Source: Novosphingobium sp.
GTDB lineage: Bacteria; Pseudomonadota; Alphaproteobacteria; Sphingomonadales; Sphingomonadaceae
NCBI RefSeq assembly: GCF_039595395.1
Contig: NZ_JBCNLP010000006.1
Span: 873,001 to 937,000 of the forward strand
DNA length: 64,000 nt
Direction of reading: 5' to 3'
The notes beneath the pieces are model-generated. The model was not told the origin of the DNA, ran no database searches, and worked only from the letters and a program-made list of their open reading frames with translations. This document shows positions 18,358 through 26,006 of the stretch, one piece after another (positions within the stretch are counted from its first letter, which is position 1; every line of letters starts with the position of its first letter). Made by a program: the position numbers and the translations under genes.

Positions 18358-20472
18358 GTGATGAAGCTGTCCTGCAAATTTCTGCTGCTGGCGGTCTGCG
18401 CCGCGCCTGTGGCCAACGCTGAGGCCAGAACGGCGCGCATGGTGATCGACAGCCGCGAGACCGTGCAGGACAGCGCCATCACTGCGCAAACCGGCCCCTA
18501 TGAGCTGCTGCGTGGGCGCCTGCTGGGCGAGGTCGATCCGGCGGCGCCCGGCGACCTTATCATTCAGGATCTGGCGCTGGCGCCGCGCAATGCGAGGGGC
18601 AGGGTGGAGTATGTCTCCACCTTCACCCTGCTGCGCCCGCTCGATCCGGCCAAGGCCTCGGGCGTGCTGATCGACGCCTTGCCCAATCGCGGGCATCGCG
18701 GGGTGGCCTCGTGGCGCGGGCCGGGGCTGGTCGATCCGCTCTATTACCAGAAGGGCTATGCCGTGCTGTGGATCGGCTGGCAGGGCGATCTGGCGGAGAA
18801 GCCCGACGCGGACCGCTCCGCTGCCGGGCTGAAGCTGGAATCGATCCGCGTGCCGGTGGCGAAGGAGGCGGACGGCAAGACCATCACCGGGCGCTATCTG
18901 GTGCGCGTGCCCACCGACGATGGCGCGGGGCCGAGCGGCGCGATCATGCACTTGGATCAGGGCAATGCCGGGGCGCTGATCTATCACCCCGCCAGCTTCG
19001 ACACCGCGCGCGCCACGCTGACCGGCGGCCCTCCCGAGGATGCCAGCGGCAAGCCCACCGGCCCGCGCTACACCATTGCCCCCACCGACTGGCGCTGGTG
19101 GGACTGCAAGGGCGACAAACTGCCCACGGATGACACCCCGCCCGCCGACCTTTGCGTCAAACGGCTGAAAGGCGCCTTCCGCCCGCAGGAGAGCTATACG
19201 CTCACCTTCGATGCGCGCGATCCTCTGGTGCTGGGCCTCGGGCTGGCGGCATTGCGCGATGGCACCGCGTTTTTCCGCCATGCGCGGGCCGACGATGCCG
19301 GGCAGGCCAATCCTTTGGCCGGGCAGGTGCGTTTCGTGATCGGGCAGGGCGTCTCGCAGGTCGGCAATCTGGTCAAGACAGTGATCGCGCTGGGCTTCAA
19401 CGCCGACGAACAGGGCCGCAAGGTGTGGGACGGCGCCCATGCCCATATCGCCGGGCGGTTGACGCCCATCGACTATCGCTTCGCCACACCGGGCAGCGGC
19501 TCCAGCCTGTTCATGCCGGGCAGCGAGGGCGTCGTCTGGTGGGGCAAGGCGGTCAATGCCGTGCGCGGGGGACCACCGCGCTCGATGCTGGACCGCTGCG
19601 GGGCCGACAGCACTTGCCCGCTGATTGTCGAAACCTTCGGCGGGTCGGAGCTGTGGGCGCTGCGCATCTCCTCCAATCTGGCGACGCTGGATCTGGCCAA
19701 GGACATCGCGCTGCCCGCCAATGTGCGGCGCTATTATCTGCCCGGCACCGCGCATGGCGGCGGGCCCGGCGGCTTTGCGCTGACCGCGCCGCAGGGCCTC
19801 TGTCAGTTGCCGCTCAACCCCAATCCGCAGAGCGATCAGGTGCGCGCGCTGACCGTCGCGCTGGTCGACTGGGTCAGCCATGGCACGCCACCGCCCGAGA
19901 GCGCTTTTCCCAGTCTGGCGGCCGGAACGCTGGTCGATCCCGATCATGGCGGGCTGCGTTTCCCGGCCATCCCCAGGGTGGCGGCGCCGGTGGGGCTGGC
20001 CAATCCGGTGCTGGTCTATGATTTCGGCCCGCGCTTCGATTATGTGAATCAGACGGGCATCATCACCCGCCAGCCGCCCGCGATCCTGCGCGTGGTGCCC
20101 GCGCTGGCCGCGCAGGTGGATGCCGACGGCAATGAAACCAGCGGCGTACCCTCGGTGCAGATGATGGCGCCGCTCGGCAGTTATCTGAGCTGGAACCGCT
20201 ATCGCGAGGGGCCCTATGCCGGGCAACTCTGCACCTTCAACGCCGGTTTCGTGCCCTTTGCGCGCACCGCGCAGGAGCGCATGGCTTCAGGCGACAGCAG
20301 GCCTTCGATCGAGGAGCGTTATCATACGCGTGCGGGTTACGTCTCGGCTGTGCAGGCGGCTGCGGCCAAGGCTGTGGCCCAGCGCTTTTTGCTGCAGAAC
20401 GATGCAGACTTGCTGACCCGCCAGGCCGAGGATGCGACACAGCGCGGAGATCTGGCCTTTCTTCACCCCTGA
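18358..20472 (+). CDS. exported alpha/beta-hydrolase-domain protein (PF20091-like)
   Basis: A 704-residue exported protein with a signal peptide ending near ANAEA. Features such as VLIDALPNRGHRG, YAVLWIGWQGDL, VVWWGKAVNAVRGG, FGGSELWALRIS, YYLPGTAHGGG and LVDWVSHGTPPPES match the family annotated as alpha/beta hydrolase domain-containing protein (Abhydrolase_10). In that family the GGSE turn probably carries the nucleophile Ser and GTAHGG the His. The substrate is unknown; esterase-type action on an imported or extracellular compound is likely. It starts 11 bases after the TBDT stop, so it is co-transcribed with it. Confidence 0.82.
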   Translation: MMKLSCKFLLLAVCAAPVANAEARTARMVIDSRETVQDSAITAQTGPYELLRGRLLGEVDPAAPGDLIIQDLALAPRNARGRVEYVSTFTLLRPLDPAKASGVLIDALPNRGHRGVASWRGPGLVDPLYYQKGYAVLWIGWQGDLAEKPDADRSAAGLKLESIRVPVAKEADGKTITGRYLVRVPTDDGAGPSGAIMHLDQGNAGALIYHPASFDTARATLTGGPPEDASGKPTGPRYTIAPTDWRWWDCKGDKLPTDDTPPADLCVKRLKGAFRPQESYTLTFDARDPLVLGLGLAALRDGTAFFRHARADDAGQANPLAGQVRFVIGQGVSQVGNLVKTVIALGFNADEQGRKVWDGAHAHIAGRLTPIDYRFATPGSGSSLFMPGSEGVVWWGKAVNAVRGGPPRSMLDRCGADSTCPLIVETFGGSELWALRISSNLATLDLAKDIALPANVRRYYLPGTAHGGGPGGFALTAPQGLCQLPLNPNPQSDQVRALTVALVDWVSHGTPPPESAFPSLAAGTLVDPDHGGLRFPAIPRVAAPVGLANPVLVYDFGPRFDYVNQTGIITRQPPAILRVVPALAAQVDADGNETSGVPSVQMMAPLGSYLSWNRYREGPYAGQLCTFNAGFVPFARTAQERMASGDSRPSIEERYHTRAGYVSAVQAAAAKAVAQRFLLQNDADLLTRQAEDATQRGDLAFLHP

Positions 20473-20548
20473 CCGGTCATCTGCCTGGCCACAGCAGGGG
20501 GCGAGCGAAAGCACGGCTATCCCGCCTTGGCAAGCATGAGATGTCGTG

Positions 20549-21331
20549 TCAGGCGGTGGGCACGGTGCCGCCATCGATCACATATTCGGTGCCGGAAATC
20601 GCCCCGGCACGCGGCGAGCACAGGAAGGCGATCAGATCGGCAACCTCCTGAGGTCTGGCCGGTCGGCCCAGCGGAATGCCGCCCAGAGATGCCATGATGA
20701 TGGCCTTGCCGCCCTCATAATCGGTGCCCGCCTCCTGGGCCAGCCGCTCGGCCAAGGCGACGGCGGCATCGGTTTCGACCCAGCCGGGCGCCACGCGCAC
20801 CACGCGAATGCCCTTGGGCGTGACCTCCTTCGACAGGCTCTTGCTGTACGTGGCCAAGGCGGCCTTGGCGGCAGCATAGGCGGTGGTCGATTCCGGCAGC
20901 GGCAACATATGCTGGATCGAGGTGACATGGATGATGACACCCGACCCTTGCGCGATCATGCCGGGCAACAATGCCCGGTCGAGCCGCACGGCCGGCATCA
21001 GGTTCTGGTTCAGCTCCCGCGTCCATTGCTCATCGTCGAGGGCTGCGAAACCGCCGCCGGGCGCGCTTGATCCGCCCAGCACGTTAACGATGATGTCCAC
21101 CCCGCCCAACAGGGCCTGCACCGTTCCGGCAAGCTGCGCGCAGCCCTGAGCGGTCATCAGATCGGCGGCGACATAATGCAGCCGTTCCTGCCCCTGCGCG
21201 GGCACGCTGCGCGCGGCGGCAACCACTGTCACGCCCGCATCGAGCAGGGCGCGGACCACCGCTTCACCCACGCCCTTCGTGCCGCCGGTGACCAGCGCGC
21301 GCTGCCCCTTCAGGCCCAGATCGAAGCTCAT
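20549..21331 (-). CDS. SDR-family oxidoreductase
   Basis: A 260-residue classical short-chain dehydrogenase. The cofactor motif GGTKGVG (residues 16-22) is followed by a NVLGG turn in place of the usual NNAG. The catalytic set is Ser138 (VTSIQ), Tyr152 and Lys156 (AYAAAK). The C-terminus ISGTEYVIDGGTVPTA is normal. The substrate is unknown. Its start overlaps the stop of the upstream NTF2-like gene by four bases, so the two form a small operon transcribed away from the HxlR regulator. Confidence 0.9.
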   Translation of the reverse strand: MSFDLGLKGQRALVTGGTKGVGEAVVRALLDAGVTVVAAARSVPAQGQERLHYVAADLMTAQGCAQLAGTVQALLGGVDIIVNVLGGSSAPGGGFAALDDEQWTRELNQNLMPAVRLDRALLPGMIAQGSGVIIHVTSIQHMLPLPESTTAYAAAKAALATYSKSLSKEVTPKGIRVVRVAPGWVETDAAVALAERLAQEAGTDYEGGKAIIMASLGGIPLGRPARPQEVADLIAFLCSPRAGAISGTEYVIDGGTVPTA

Positions 21332-21654
21332 GCGGTGATCTCCAGCCGAGCGATGGCGCCTCGATCCAGCGTGAAGGCATAACGCAGGTCGATCGGGCTG
21401 CCGGGGAAATCGCCGGTCAGATGCGCGATGATGATCTGTTCGCTGCCCTGCGCGCTGATCGATATCGGCTCGGCGGTGTAATTGTAGCGCGCGCTGGCCT
21501 CCTGTTTCCAGCGGGCGATGGCGTCGCGGCCCTGATGGGGCTGGCGCTCGTCGATCACGATGGCGTCGGGGGTGAAGCAGGCGGCCACGGCGTCGGGGTT
21601 CGCCGCATCGGCGATGAAATAGGCCGAGATGGGCTCCGGCAAAGTCAGGGACAT
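21328..21654 (-). CDS. SnoaL/NTF2-like small protein
   Basis: A 108-residue single-domain protein with the cone-shaped NTF2-like pattern: an N-terminal helix (ISAYFIADAANPDAVAACF), then TPDAIVIDERQPHQGRDAIARW and alternating strands ending IDLRYAFTLDRGAIARLEI. Family members act as polyketide cyclases, isomerases or binding subunits, and the substrate cannot be read here. It is the first gene of a two-gene operon with the SDR, and divergent from an HxlR-type regulator that probably controls it. Confidence 0.8.
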   Translation of the reverse strand: MSLTLPEPISAYFIADAANPDAVAACFTPDAIVIDERQPHQGRDAIARWKQEASARYNYTAEPISISAQGSEQIIIAHLTGDFPGSPIDLRYAFTLDRGAIARLEITA

Positions 21655-21722
21655 GGGGGCGTTCTCCGGTTGCGATTGCGTGCCGGAGAGATCGGGCCTA
21701 ACTTGAAAAAGGACAAGAACGC

Positions 21723-21752
21723 ACGAAAAAGTAAGGTACTTACGAAAAAGTA
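21723..21752 (+). promoter_or_regulatory. direct repeat in the HxlR divergent promoter
   Basis: The 11-mer ACGAAAAAGTA occurs twice, at 21723-21733 and 21742-21752, separated by AGGTACTT. The centre also forms the dyad AAGTA-AGG-TACTT. The arrangement sits just before the HxlR start and between it and the NTF2/SDR operon, as expected for the regulator's own operator. Confidence 0.5.
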
Positions 21753-22078
21753 TGGCTCAGGAACATACACGCGAAACGGCGGCGCAGGGCGTGCAGAATG
21801 CGCTCAAGCTGCTGGAAGGGCGATGGAAGCTGACCATCCTGTTCCATCTCTTCGGCGGCCAGGTGCTGCGCTTCTCCGAGCTTGAGCGCGCCATTCCCGA
21901 CGTGTCGCAAAAGATGCTGATCCAGCAATTGCGACAGATGGAAAGTGACGGCATCGTGCGGCGCATCGTTTACCCTCAGGTACCGCCCAAGGTTGAGTAT
22001 GGGCTCACCGATTGGGGGCAGGCCCTGTGCCCGGCGCTCGATGCCTTGCTGGTCTGGGCCGAACAGCGCGAAGGTTGA
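21752..22078 (+). CDS. HxlR-family transcriptional regulator
   Basis: A 108-residue winged-helix protein. ALKLLEGRWKLTILFHLFGG, RFSELERAIPDVSQKMLIQQLRQME and GLTDWGQALCPALDAL are the standard HxlR helices. The N-terminal Cys-Pro typical of redox/aldehyde-sensing members is replaced by GVQNA, so thiol sensing at that position is unlikely. It is divergent from the NTF2-like/SDR operon, which it probably represses. The repeat at 21723-21752 overlaps its start codon. Confidence 0.9.
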   Translation: MAQEHTRETAAQGVQNALKLLEGRWKLTILFHLFGGQVLRFSELERAIPDVSQKMLIQQLRQMESDGIVRRIVYPQVPPKVEYGLTDWGQALCPALDALLVWAEQREG

Positions 22079-22125
22079 GCGATGTTGCGCGCGGGCGGTG
22101 TCGATCAGGTGACGCCTGGACGGAC

Positions 22126-22599
22126 TCAATCCCGGTCACGCTCCCAGGTGACGGACCAATGCTCCTTGGGGTCGGTCGAGCGCAGGGTCAGCCGCCCATC
22201 GGCAAAGCTGTAGAAGCGCGGCAGATCACGGCCCACCAGCGCATGCATCATCGCGGCCTGCACATGATGGGTGACGGTGCGGTGTGTCCGATCGATGTCA
22301 TAGCGGCCATAGGACGCCTCATAGCCATCGCTGGCGTATTGTACGGGCCCTTCCGGCTCCTGAGCCTCGCCCTGGGGGTACATCACCTGCACCGACATAT
22401 GGCCATCGGGCGTGTAGATCAGTTGGCCCTGCCGATCGGTCCTGCGGATGGTCTTGCCGCTGGCGTCCTGATTGTCCATCCAGACGATATGCCACGATCC
22501 GACCAGCGGATTGGCCGGGGAGCCGGAAGCGGCCGCCATCGCCTCGCAGCTTGCCAGAAGCGCCAGAGGCGCAAGCGTCGCGCCAATGTTCAAAGCCAT
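22126..22599 (-). CDS. exported lipocalin-like domain protein
   Basis: From the ATG at 22599 the protein has 157 residues, with a hydrophobic leader containing LLASCEAMA (possible lipobox). The NPLVGSWHIVW start, then GQLIYTPDGHMSVQVMYP, YGRYDIDRTHRTVTHHV and LTLRSTDPKEHWSVTWER, match the lipocalin_5/lipocalin-like domain (PF13924). This start is chosen because GGAGG lies about nine bases upstream and because the frame further upstream gives an implausible Arg-rich leader. It follows the aldo/keto reductase by about 16 bases in the same operon. Ligand unknown. Confidence 0.8.
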   Translation of the reverse strand: MALNIGATLAPLALLASCEAMAAASGSPANPLVGSWHIVWMDNQDASGKTIRRTDRQGQLIYTPDGHMSVQVMYPQGEAQEPEGPVQYASDGYEASYGRYDIDRTHRTVTHHVQAAMMHALVGRDLPRFYSFADGRLTLRSTDPKEHWSVTWERDRD

Positions 22600-22615
22600 A
22601 TCCGCATGCCTCCGT

Positions 22616-23611
22616 TCAACGCCCGACCAGCTTTTCATGAAAGGCGGGATAGCGGGCCCCCTCGACCTTGACCCGAGACGATACCGCCTCAAGCTCGGCT
22701 ACGTCCTGTGCCGTCAGCTCGACACTGGCGCCGCCGATGTTCTCTTCAAGCCGGTGCAGCTTAGTGGTGCCGGGGATGGGCACGATCCATGGCTTCTTCG
22801 CCAGCAGCCAGGCCAGCGCGATCTGGCCGGGGGTCACGCCTTTCTGCGCGGCAAAGCGCGTCACCACATCGACCAGCGCCAGATTGGCATCGCGGTGATC
22901 GGCAGCGAAACGCGGCACGGTGCTGCGGAAATCATCGGCGCCAAAGGTGGTGGAAGCATCGATCTTGCCGGTAAGGAACCCCTTGCCCAGCGGGCTGAAG
23001 GGCACGAAGCCGATACCCAGTTCCTCCAGCAAAGGGAGGATCTCGGCTTCCGGTTCGCGCCACCACAGCGAATATTCGCTTTGCAGCGCCGCGACCGGGT
23101 GGACCGCATGGGCCCGCCGGATCGTCTCGGCATTGGCCTCGGACAGGCCGAAATGCTTGACCTTGCCCGCCGCCACCAGATCCTTGACCGCACCTGCCAC
23201 CTCCTCGATCGGCACCTGGGGATCGACACGGTGCTGATAGTAGAGATCGATGGCATCCACCTTCAGGCGCCGCAGCGATCCTTCGATCACCGTGCGAATA
23301 TGCTCGGGGCGGCTGTTCAGCGCGTTCCACCCGGCGCCATCGCCGGGCGCGGGGGCCCAGCCGAACTTGGTGGCGATCACCACCTTGCCCTTGAAGGGAG
23401 CCAAGGCCGCGCCGAGCAGCTCTTCATTGGCATGGGGGCCATAGACCTCCGCCGTGTCGAAAAAGGTCACGCCGCGCTCGACGGCGGCATGGAGCAGGGC
23501 GGCCATCTCCTGCGGGTCGCCGGGCGCGCCATAGGACCAGCTCATGCCCATGCAGCCCAGCCCCAGAGCGGAGACGTCCAGCCCGCTGTTGCCCAACATC
23601 CTTGTCTTCAT
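22616..23611 (-). CDS. aldo/keto reductase
   Basis: A 331-residue NADPH-dependent (beta/alpha)8 reductase of the YajO/PhdK-like group. The catalytic tetrad is complete: Asp52 and Tyr57 (FDTAEVYG), Lys82 (IATKFG) and His127 (YYQHRVD). The cofactor loop reads FSPLGKGFLTGKID, and the C-terminal VPIPGTTKLHRLEENI segment binds the phosphate. The substrate is probably an aldehyde or ketone. It is the middle gene of a minus-strand operon, DUF1330 then AKR then lipocalin-like, transcribed divergently from the LysR gene at 24174. Confidence 0.93.
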   Translation of the reverse strand: MKTRMLGNSGLDVSALGLGCMGMSWSYGAPGDPQEMAALLHAAVERGVTFFDTAEVYGPHANEELLGAALAPFKGKVVIATKFGWAPAPGDGAGWNALNSRPEHIRTVIEGSLRRLKVDAIDLYYQHRVDPQVPIEEVAGAVKDLVAAGKVKHFGLSEANAETIRRAHAVHPVAALQSEYSLWWREPEAEILPLLEELGIGFVPFSPLGKGFLTGKIDASTTFGADDFRSTVPRFAADHRDANLALVDVVTRFAAQKGVTPGQIALAWLLAKKPWIVPIPGTTKLHRLEENIGGASVELTAQDVAELEAVSSRVKVEGARYPAFHEKLVGR

Positions 23612-23646
23612 GATCGTTCTCCCAGGCTCATCGGGCGATGAGCGTG

Positions 23647-24027
23647 TTATTCCGGCCCGGCGGTCACGATGTAGGCGCGGGTCACGGCGGCGCCGTGGCG
23701 AATGGCCTTGAGTGGCGCATAGGCAGGAGACGTGTACCAGGCCTGCGCCTGAGCGAGGCTGTCGAAATGGATCACCACGATGTTGCCGTTGAGTGCAGGC
23801 CCTTCAAGCGACACCGTCTTGCCCCCGCGCGCCACGAAGCGCCCGCTGAAAGGCGCGAAGGTTTCCGCGACATGCGCGCGATAGGGCTGCATGGCGGCGC
23901 GATCCTTGATCGCGAATTCGGCAATGAAATAAGCCTCTGGGGCAGCGGCGCCCGGTTGCTGCGCCGAAACCGGCACCGCGAAGGTCATGAGGGCAAGCGC
24001 CAGCAGGGCATGTGGAATGTTGGCCAT
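23647..24027 (-). CDS. exported DUF1330-family protein
   Basis: From the ATG at 24027 (AGGAGA site upstream) the protein has 126 residues: signal peptide to VSAQQ, then a ferredoxin-like DUF1330 domain with EAYFIAEFAIKDRAAMQPYR, GGKTVSLEGP, VVIHFDSLAQAQAWYTSPAY and a C-terminal AVTRAYIV. Most DUF1330 proteins are cytoplasmic, so the signal peptide is unusual. Biochemical role unknown. It is the first gene of the operon with the aldo/keto reductase. Confidence 0.82.
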   Translation of the reverse strand: MANIPHALLALALMTFAVPVSAQQPGAAAPEAYFIAEFAIKDRAAMQPYRAHVAETFAPFSGRFVARGGKTVSLEGPALNGNIVVIHFDSLAQAQAWYTSPAYAPLKAIRHGAAVTRAYIVTAGPE

Positions 24028-24103
24028 GATATCTCCTGCGCGGCTTTCGCGGCAGAATAGCGCCTGAAGCATATTCCGGTGATACCCCTTGGGTTTAACG
24101 GAG

Positions 24104-24122
24104 TGATGAGAGTAGTTCATCA
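24104..24122. promoter_or_regulatory. dyad in LysR/DUF1330 divergent promoter
   Basis: TGATGA and TCATCA form perfect 6-bp arms around a 7-base centre, lying between the divergent LysR gene and the DUF1330-AKR-lipocalin operon. Position and size fit a LysR-type recognition site. Confidence 0.4.
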
Positions 24123-24173
24123 TGGATGCCGCATGGTCTTGTGGAAGTGCGGCCTTGGGTTCACATTCTTGCG

Positions 24174-25082
24174 ATGCAAGTCACCCGCTCCGATATCGCC
24201 GATTTCATCTATGTTCTGGCCATTGCGCGCCATCTCAGTTTTCGCCGCGCCGCTCAGGATCTGGGCGTTTCGGCATCGGCACTCAGTCACGCGCTCAAGG
24301 GGCTGGAAGGGCGTCTGGGGGTGCGCCTGATCAACCGTACCAACCGCAGCGTCATGCTGACGGCGGCAGGCGAGGAGCTTTGCGCTGCCATCACCGGCCC
24401 TTTCGACCGGATCGCCGAGGCGGTGGAAGCGCTCAACCGTTACCGTGATGCTCCGGCAGGGCGCATCCGCCTCAATGTGGTGAGCGATGCGGCACGTCTG
24501 CTGCTCGGTCCGGTGATGCCCACCTTTGTCGAGCGCTACCCCGATGTCGATGTCGAGGTCACCGCGACCAACCGCATGATGGATGTGACGGGCGAGGGCT
24601 ATGATGCGGGCATCCGCTATGGCGGCACCGTGCCCGAGGACATGATCGCGGTGCGCCTGTCGGCCGATGTGCGCTGGCTGGTCGCGGCGTCTCCCACCTA
24701 TCTCGCGCGCTTTGGCACGCCGCAGGTGCCCGAGGATCTGCAGCACCATCGCTGCCTGCAGATCCGGCTTGGCGATGATCGGCTCTATCGCTGGGAGTTC
24801 ATGCGCAACGGGGTGGAATTCGCTCTTGCCGTACCGGGCAGCGTGACCTTCAACGAAACCGGGATCGGGCTGGAAATGTTGAGGCAGGGCGGCGGGCTGA
24901 TGTATGCCGCGCAGCCTGTGCTGGCGCCGCTCGTCGCCAGTGGCGAGGCGCGTTTCGTGCTGGAGGATTGGGCGACCGAGGGGCCTGGCTACCACATCTA
25001 TTATTCCAGCCGACGGCAGTTGCCCGCCGGTCTGCGGCTGTTGATCGATCTGGTGCGCGAGATGCGGCCGCTGGGGCTGTGA
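24174..25082 (+). CDS. LysR-family transcriptional regulator
   Basis: A 302-residue LysR regulator from the ATG at 24174. The N-terminal winged helix is DIADFIYVLAIARHLSFRRAAQDLGVSASALSHALKGLE. The substrate-binding domain carries GRIRLNVVSDAARLLLGPVMPTF and YDAGIRYGGTVPEDMIAVRLS, characteristic of the CrgA/AaeR-like branch that controls oxidoreductase genes. It is divergent from the DUF1330-AKR-lipocalin operon and upstream of the first cupin/CMD module, so either or both may be targets. It is similar in style to the LysR at 31832. Confidence 0.9.
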   Translation: MQVTRSDIADFIYVLAIARHLSFRRAAQDLGVSASALSHALKGLEGRLGVRLINRTNRSVMLTAAGEELCAAITGPFDRIAEAVEALNRYRDAPAGRIRLNVVSDAARLLLGPVMPTFVERYPDVDVEVTATNRMMDVTGEGYDAGIRYGGTVPEDMIAVRLSADVRWLVAASPTYLARFGTPQVPEDLQHHRCLQIRLGDDRLYRWEFMRNGVEFALAVPGSVTFNETGIGLEMLRQGGGLMYAAQPVLAPLVASGEARFVLEDWATEGPGYHIYYSSRRQLPAGLRLLIDLVREMRPLGL

Positions 25083-25228
25083 TGCCCGAAAGTTCCATGG
25101 CCAATGATGAGCAGAATGCAACGCTGCATCAAATGCTGAGGGGCTAATCGAAAGCCTCTCTTCCCTCTAGCTAGGGGTCTGTCCGCGAAGGGCGGCCCAT
25201 GGCGGGCTGACCCAAGGAGAAGCCCCCC

Positions 25229-25636
25229 ATGCAGCTAAAACGTCCGGGCTCACAGCCCTCAATGGTCGGCCCCGCCGACTGGTTCACCGGCACCGTCCGT
25301 ATCGATCCGCTCAACGCGCCGGCGCCCCCGTCCCGTGTCTCCTGCGCCGCCGTGACCTTCGAGCCCGGCGCGCGCTCGAACTGGCATACCCATCCGCTGG
25401 GCCAGACCTTGCTGGTCACGGCCGGTTGCGGCTGGACCCAGTGCGAGGGCGAGGACATCGTCGAGATCCGTGCCGGAGACGTGATCTGGTGCCCGCCCGG
25501 CCACAAGCACTGGCATGGCGCATCGCCCACCACCGCCATGACGCATATCGCCATTCAGGAAGCGCTGGACGGCGTGAATGTGGTGTGGCTGGAGCCCGTC
25601 ACCGATGAGCAATACCTTCCCGGCCCCAAGGCCTGA
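25229..25636 (+). CDS. GtHNL-type manganese cupin (hydroxynitrile-lyase-like)
   Basis: A 135-residue single-cupin protein. It aligns, as I recall the sequence, gap-free with the Granulicella tundricola hydroxynitrile lyase GtHNL. The metal ligands His53, His55, Gln59 (HTHPLGQ) and His94 are at identical numbers, as are the active-site Ala40, Val42, His106 and Gln110. GtHNL-type cupins cleave or form cyanohydrins with Mn, but their natural role is unsettled. No signal peptide, so cytoplasmic. It is the first gene of an apparent operon with a cyclophilin-like protein, a tandem CMD protein, an exported paralogous cupin and an SDR. Confidence 0.88.
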   Translation: MQLKRPGSQPSMVGPADWFTGTVRIDPLNAPAPPSRVSCAAVTFEPGARSNWHTHPLGQTLLVTAGCGWTQCEGEDIVEIRAGDVIWCPPGHKHWHGASPTTAMTHIAIQEALDGVNVVWLEPVTDEQYLPGPKA

Positions 25637-25640
25637 ACCC

Positions 25641-26006
25641 ATGCGGATCGTCCTGACGATCGGGGGAGAGGTGTTGAGCGCCACGCTGAACGATAGCCGG
25701 AGCACGCGTGATTTCGTGGCGCTTCTGCCATTGACGCTCACCTTTCACGATCTCCTCGAGCGTGAGAAATATGCTGGCCTGCCGCAGGCGCTTTCACCCG
25801 ATGCGCCCCGCGCTTTCTCCTATGAGATCGGTCAGATCGCCTATTGGTCGCCGGGGCCGGATGTCGCGATCTTCTACCGGCAGGATCTCAGGGCGACCCC
25901 GCAGCCCGGCATCATTGTGCTGGGCTGTGTCGACGGCCCGGTGGCCGCGCTGGACGTGCCCGGCTCCATGTCCATCACCATCGAGCTTGCGGAGCGACCC
26001 GCATGA
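25641..26006 (+). CDS. cyclophilin-like fold protein (PF18050-like)
   Basis: About 121 residues from ATG 25641 (MRIVLTIGGEVLSATLND). An upstream ATG at 25605, inside the cupin gene, is an alternative. The pattern STRDFVALLPLTLTFHDL, then FSYEIGQIAYWSPGPDVAIFYRQD and GIIVLGCVDGP, is that of the small bacterial cyclophilin-like domain often found beside oxidoreductases and cupins. It lacks the catalytic residues of true prolyl isomerases as far as can be judged. Function unknown. Its last four bases overlap the start of the CMD gene. Confidence 0.8.
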   Translation: MRIVLTIGGEVLSATLNDSRSTRDFVALLPLTLTFHDLLEREKYAGLPQALSPDAPRAFSYEIGQIAYWSPGPDVAIFYRQDLRATPQPGIIVLGCVDGPVAALDVPGSMSITIELAERPA

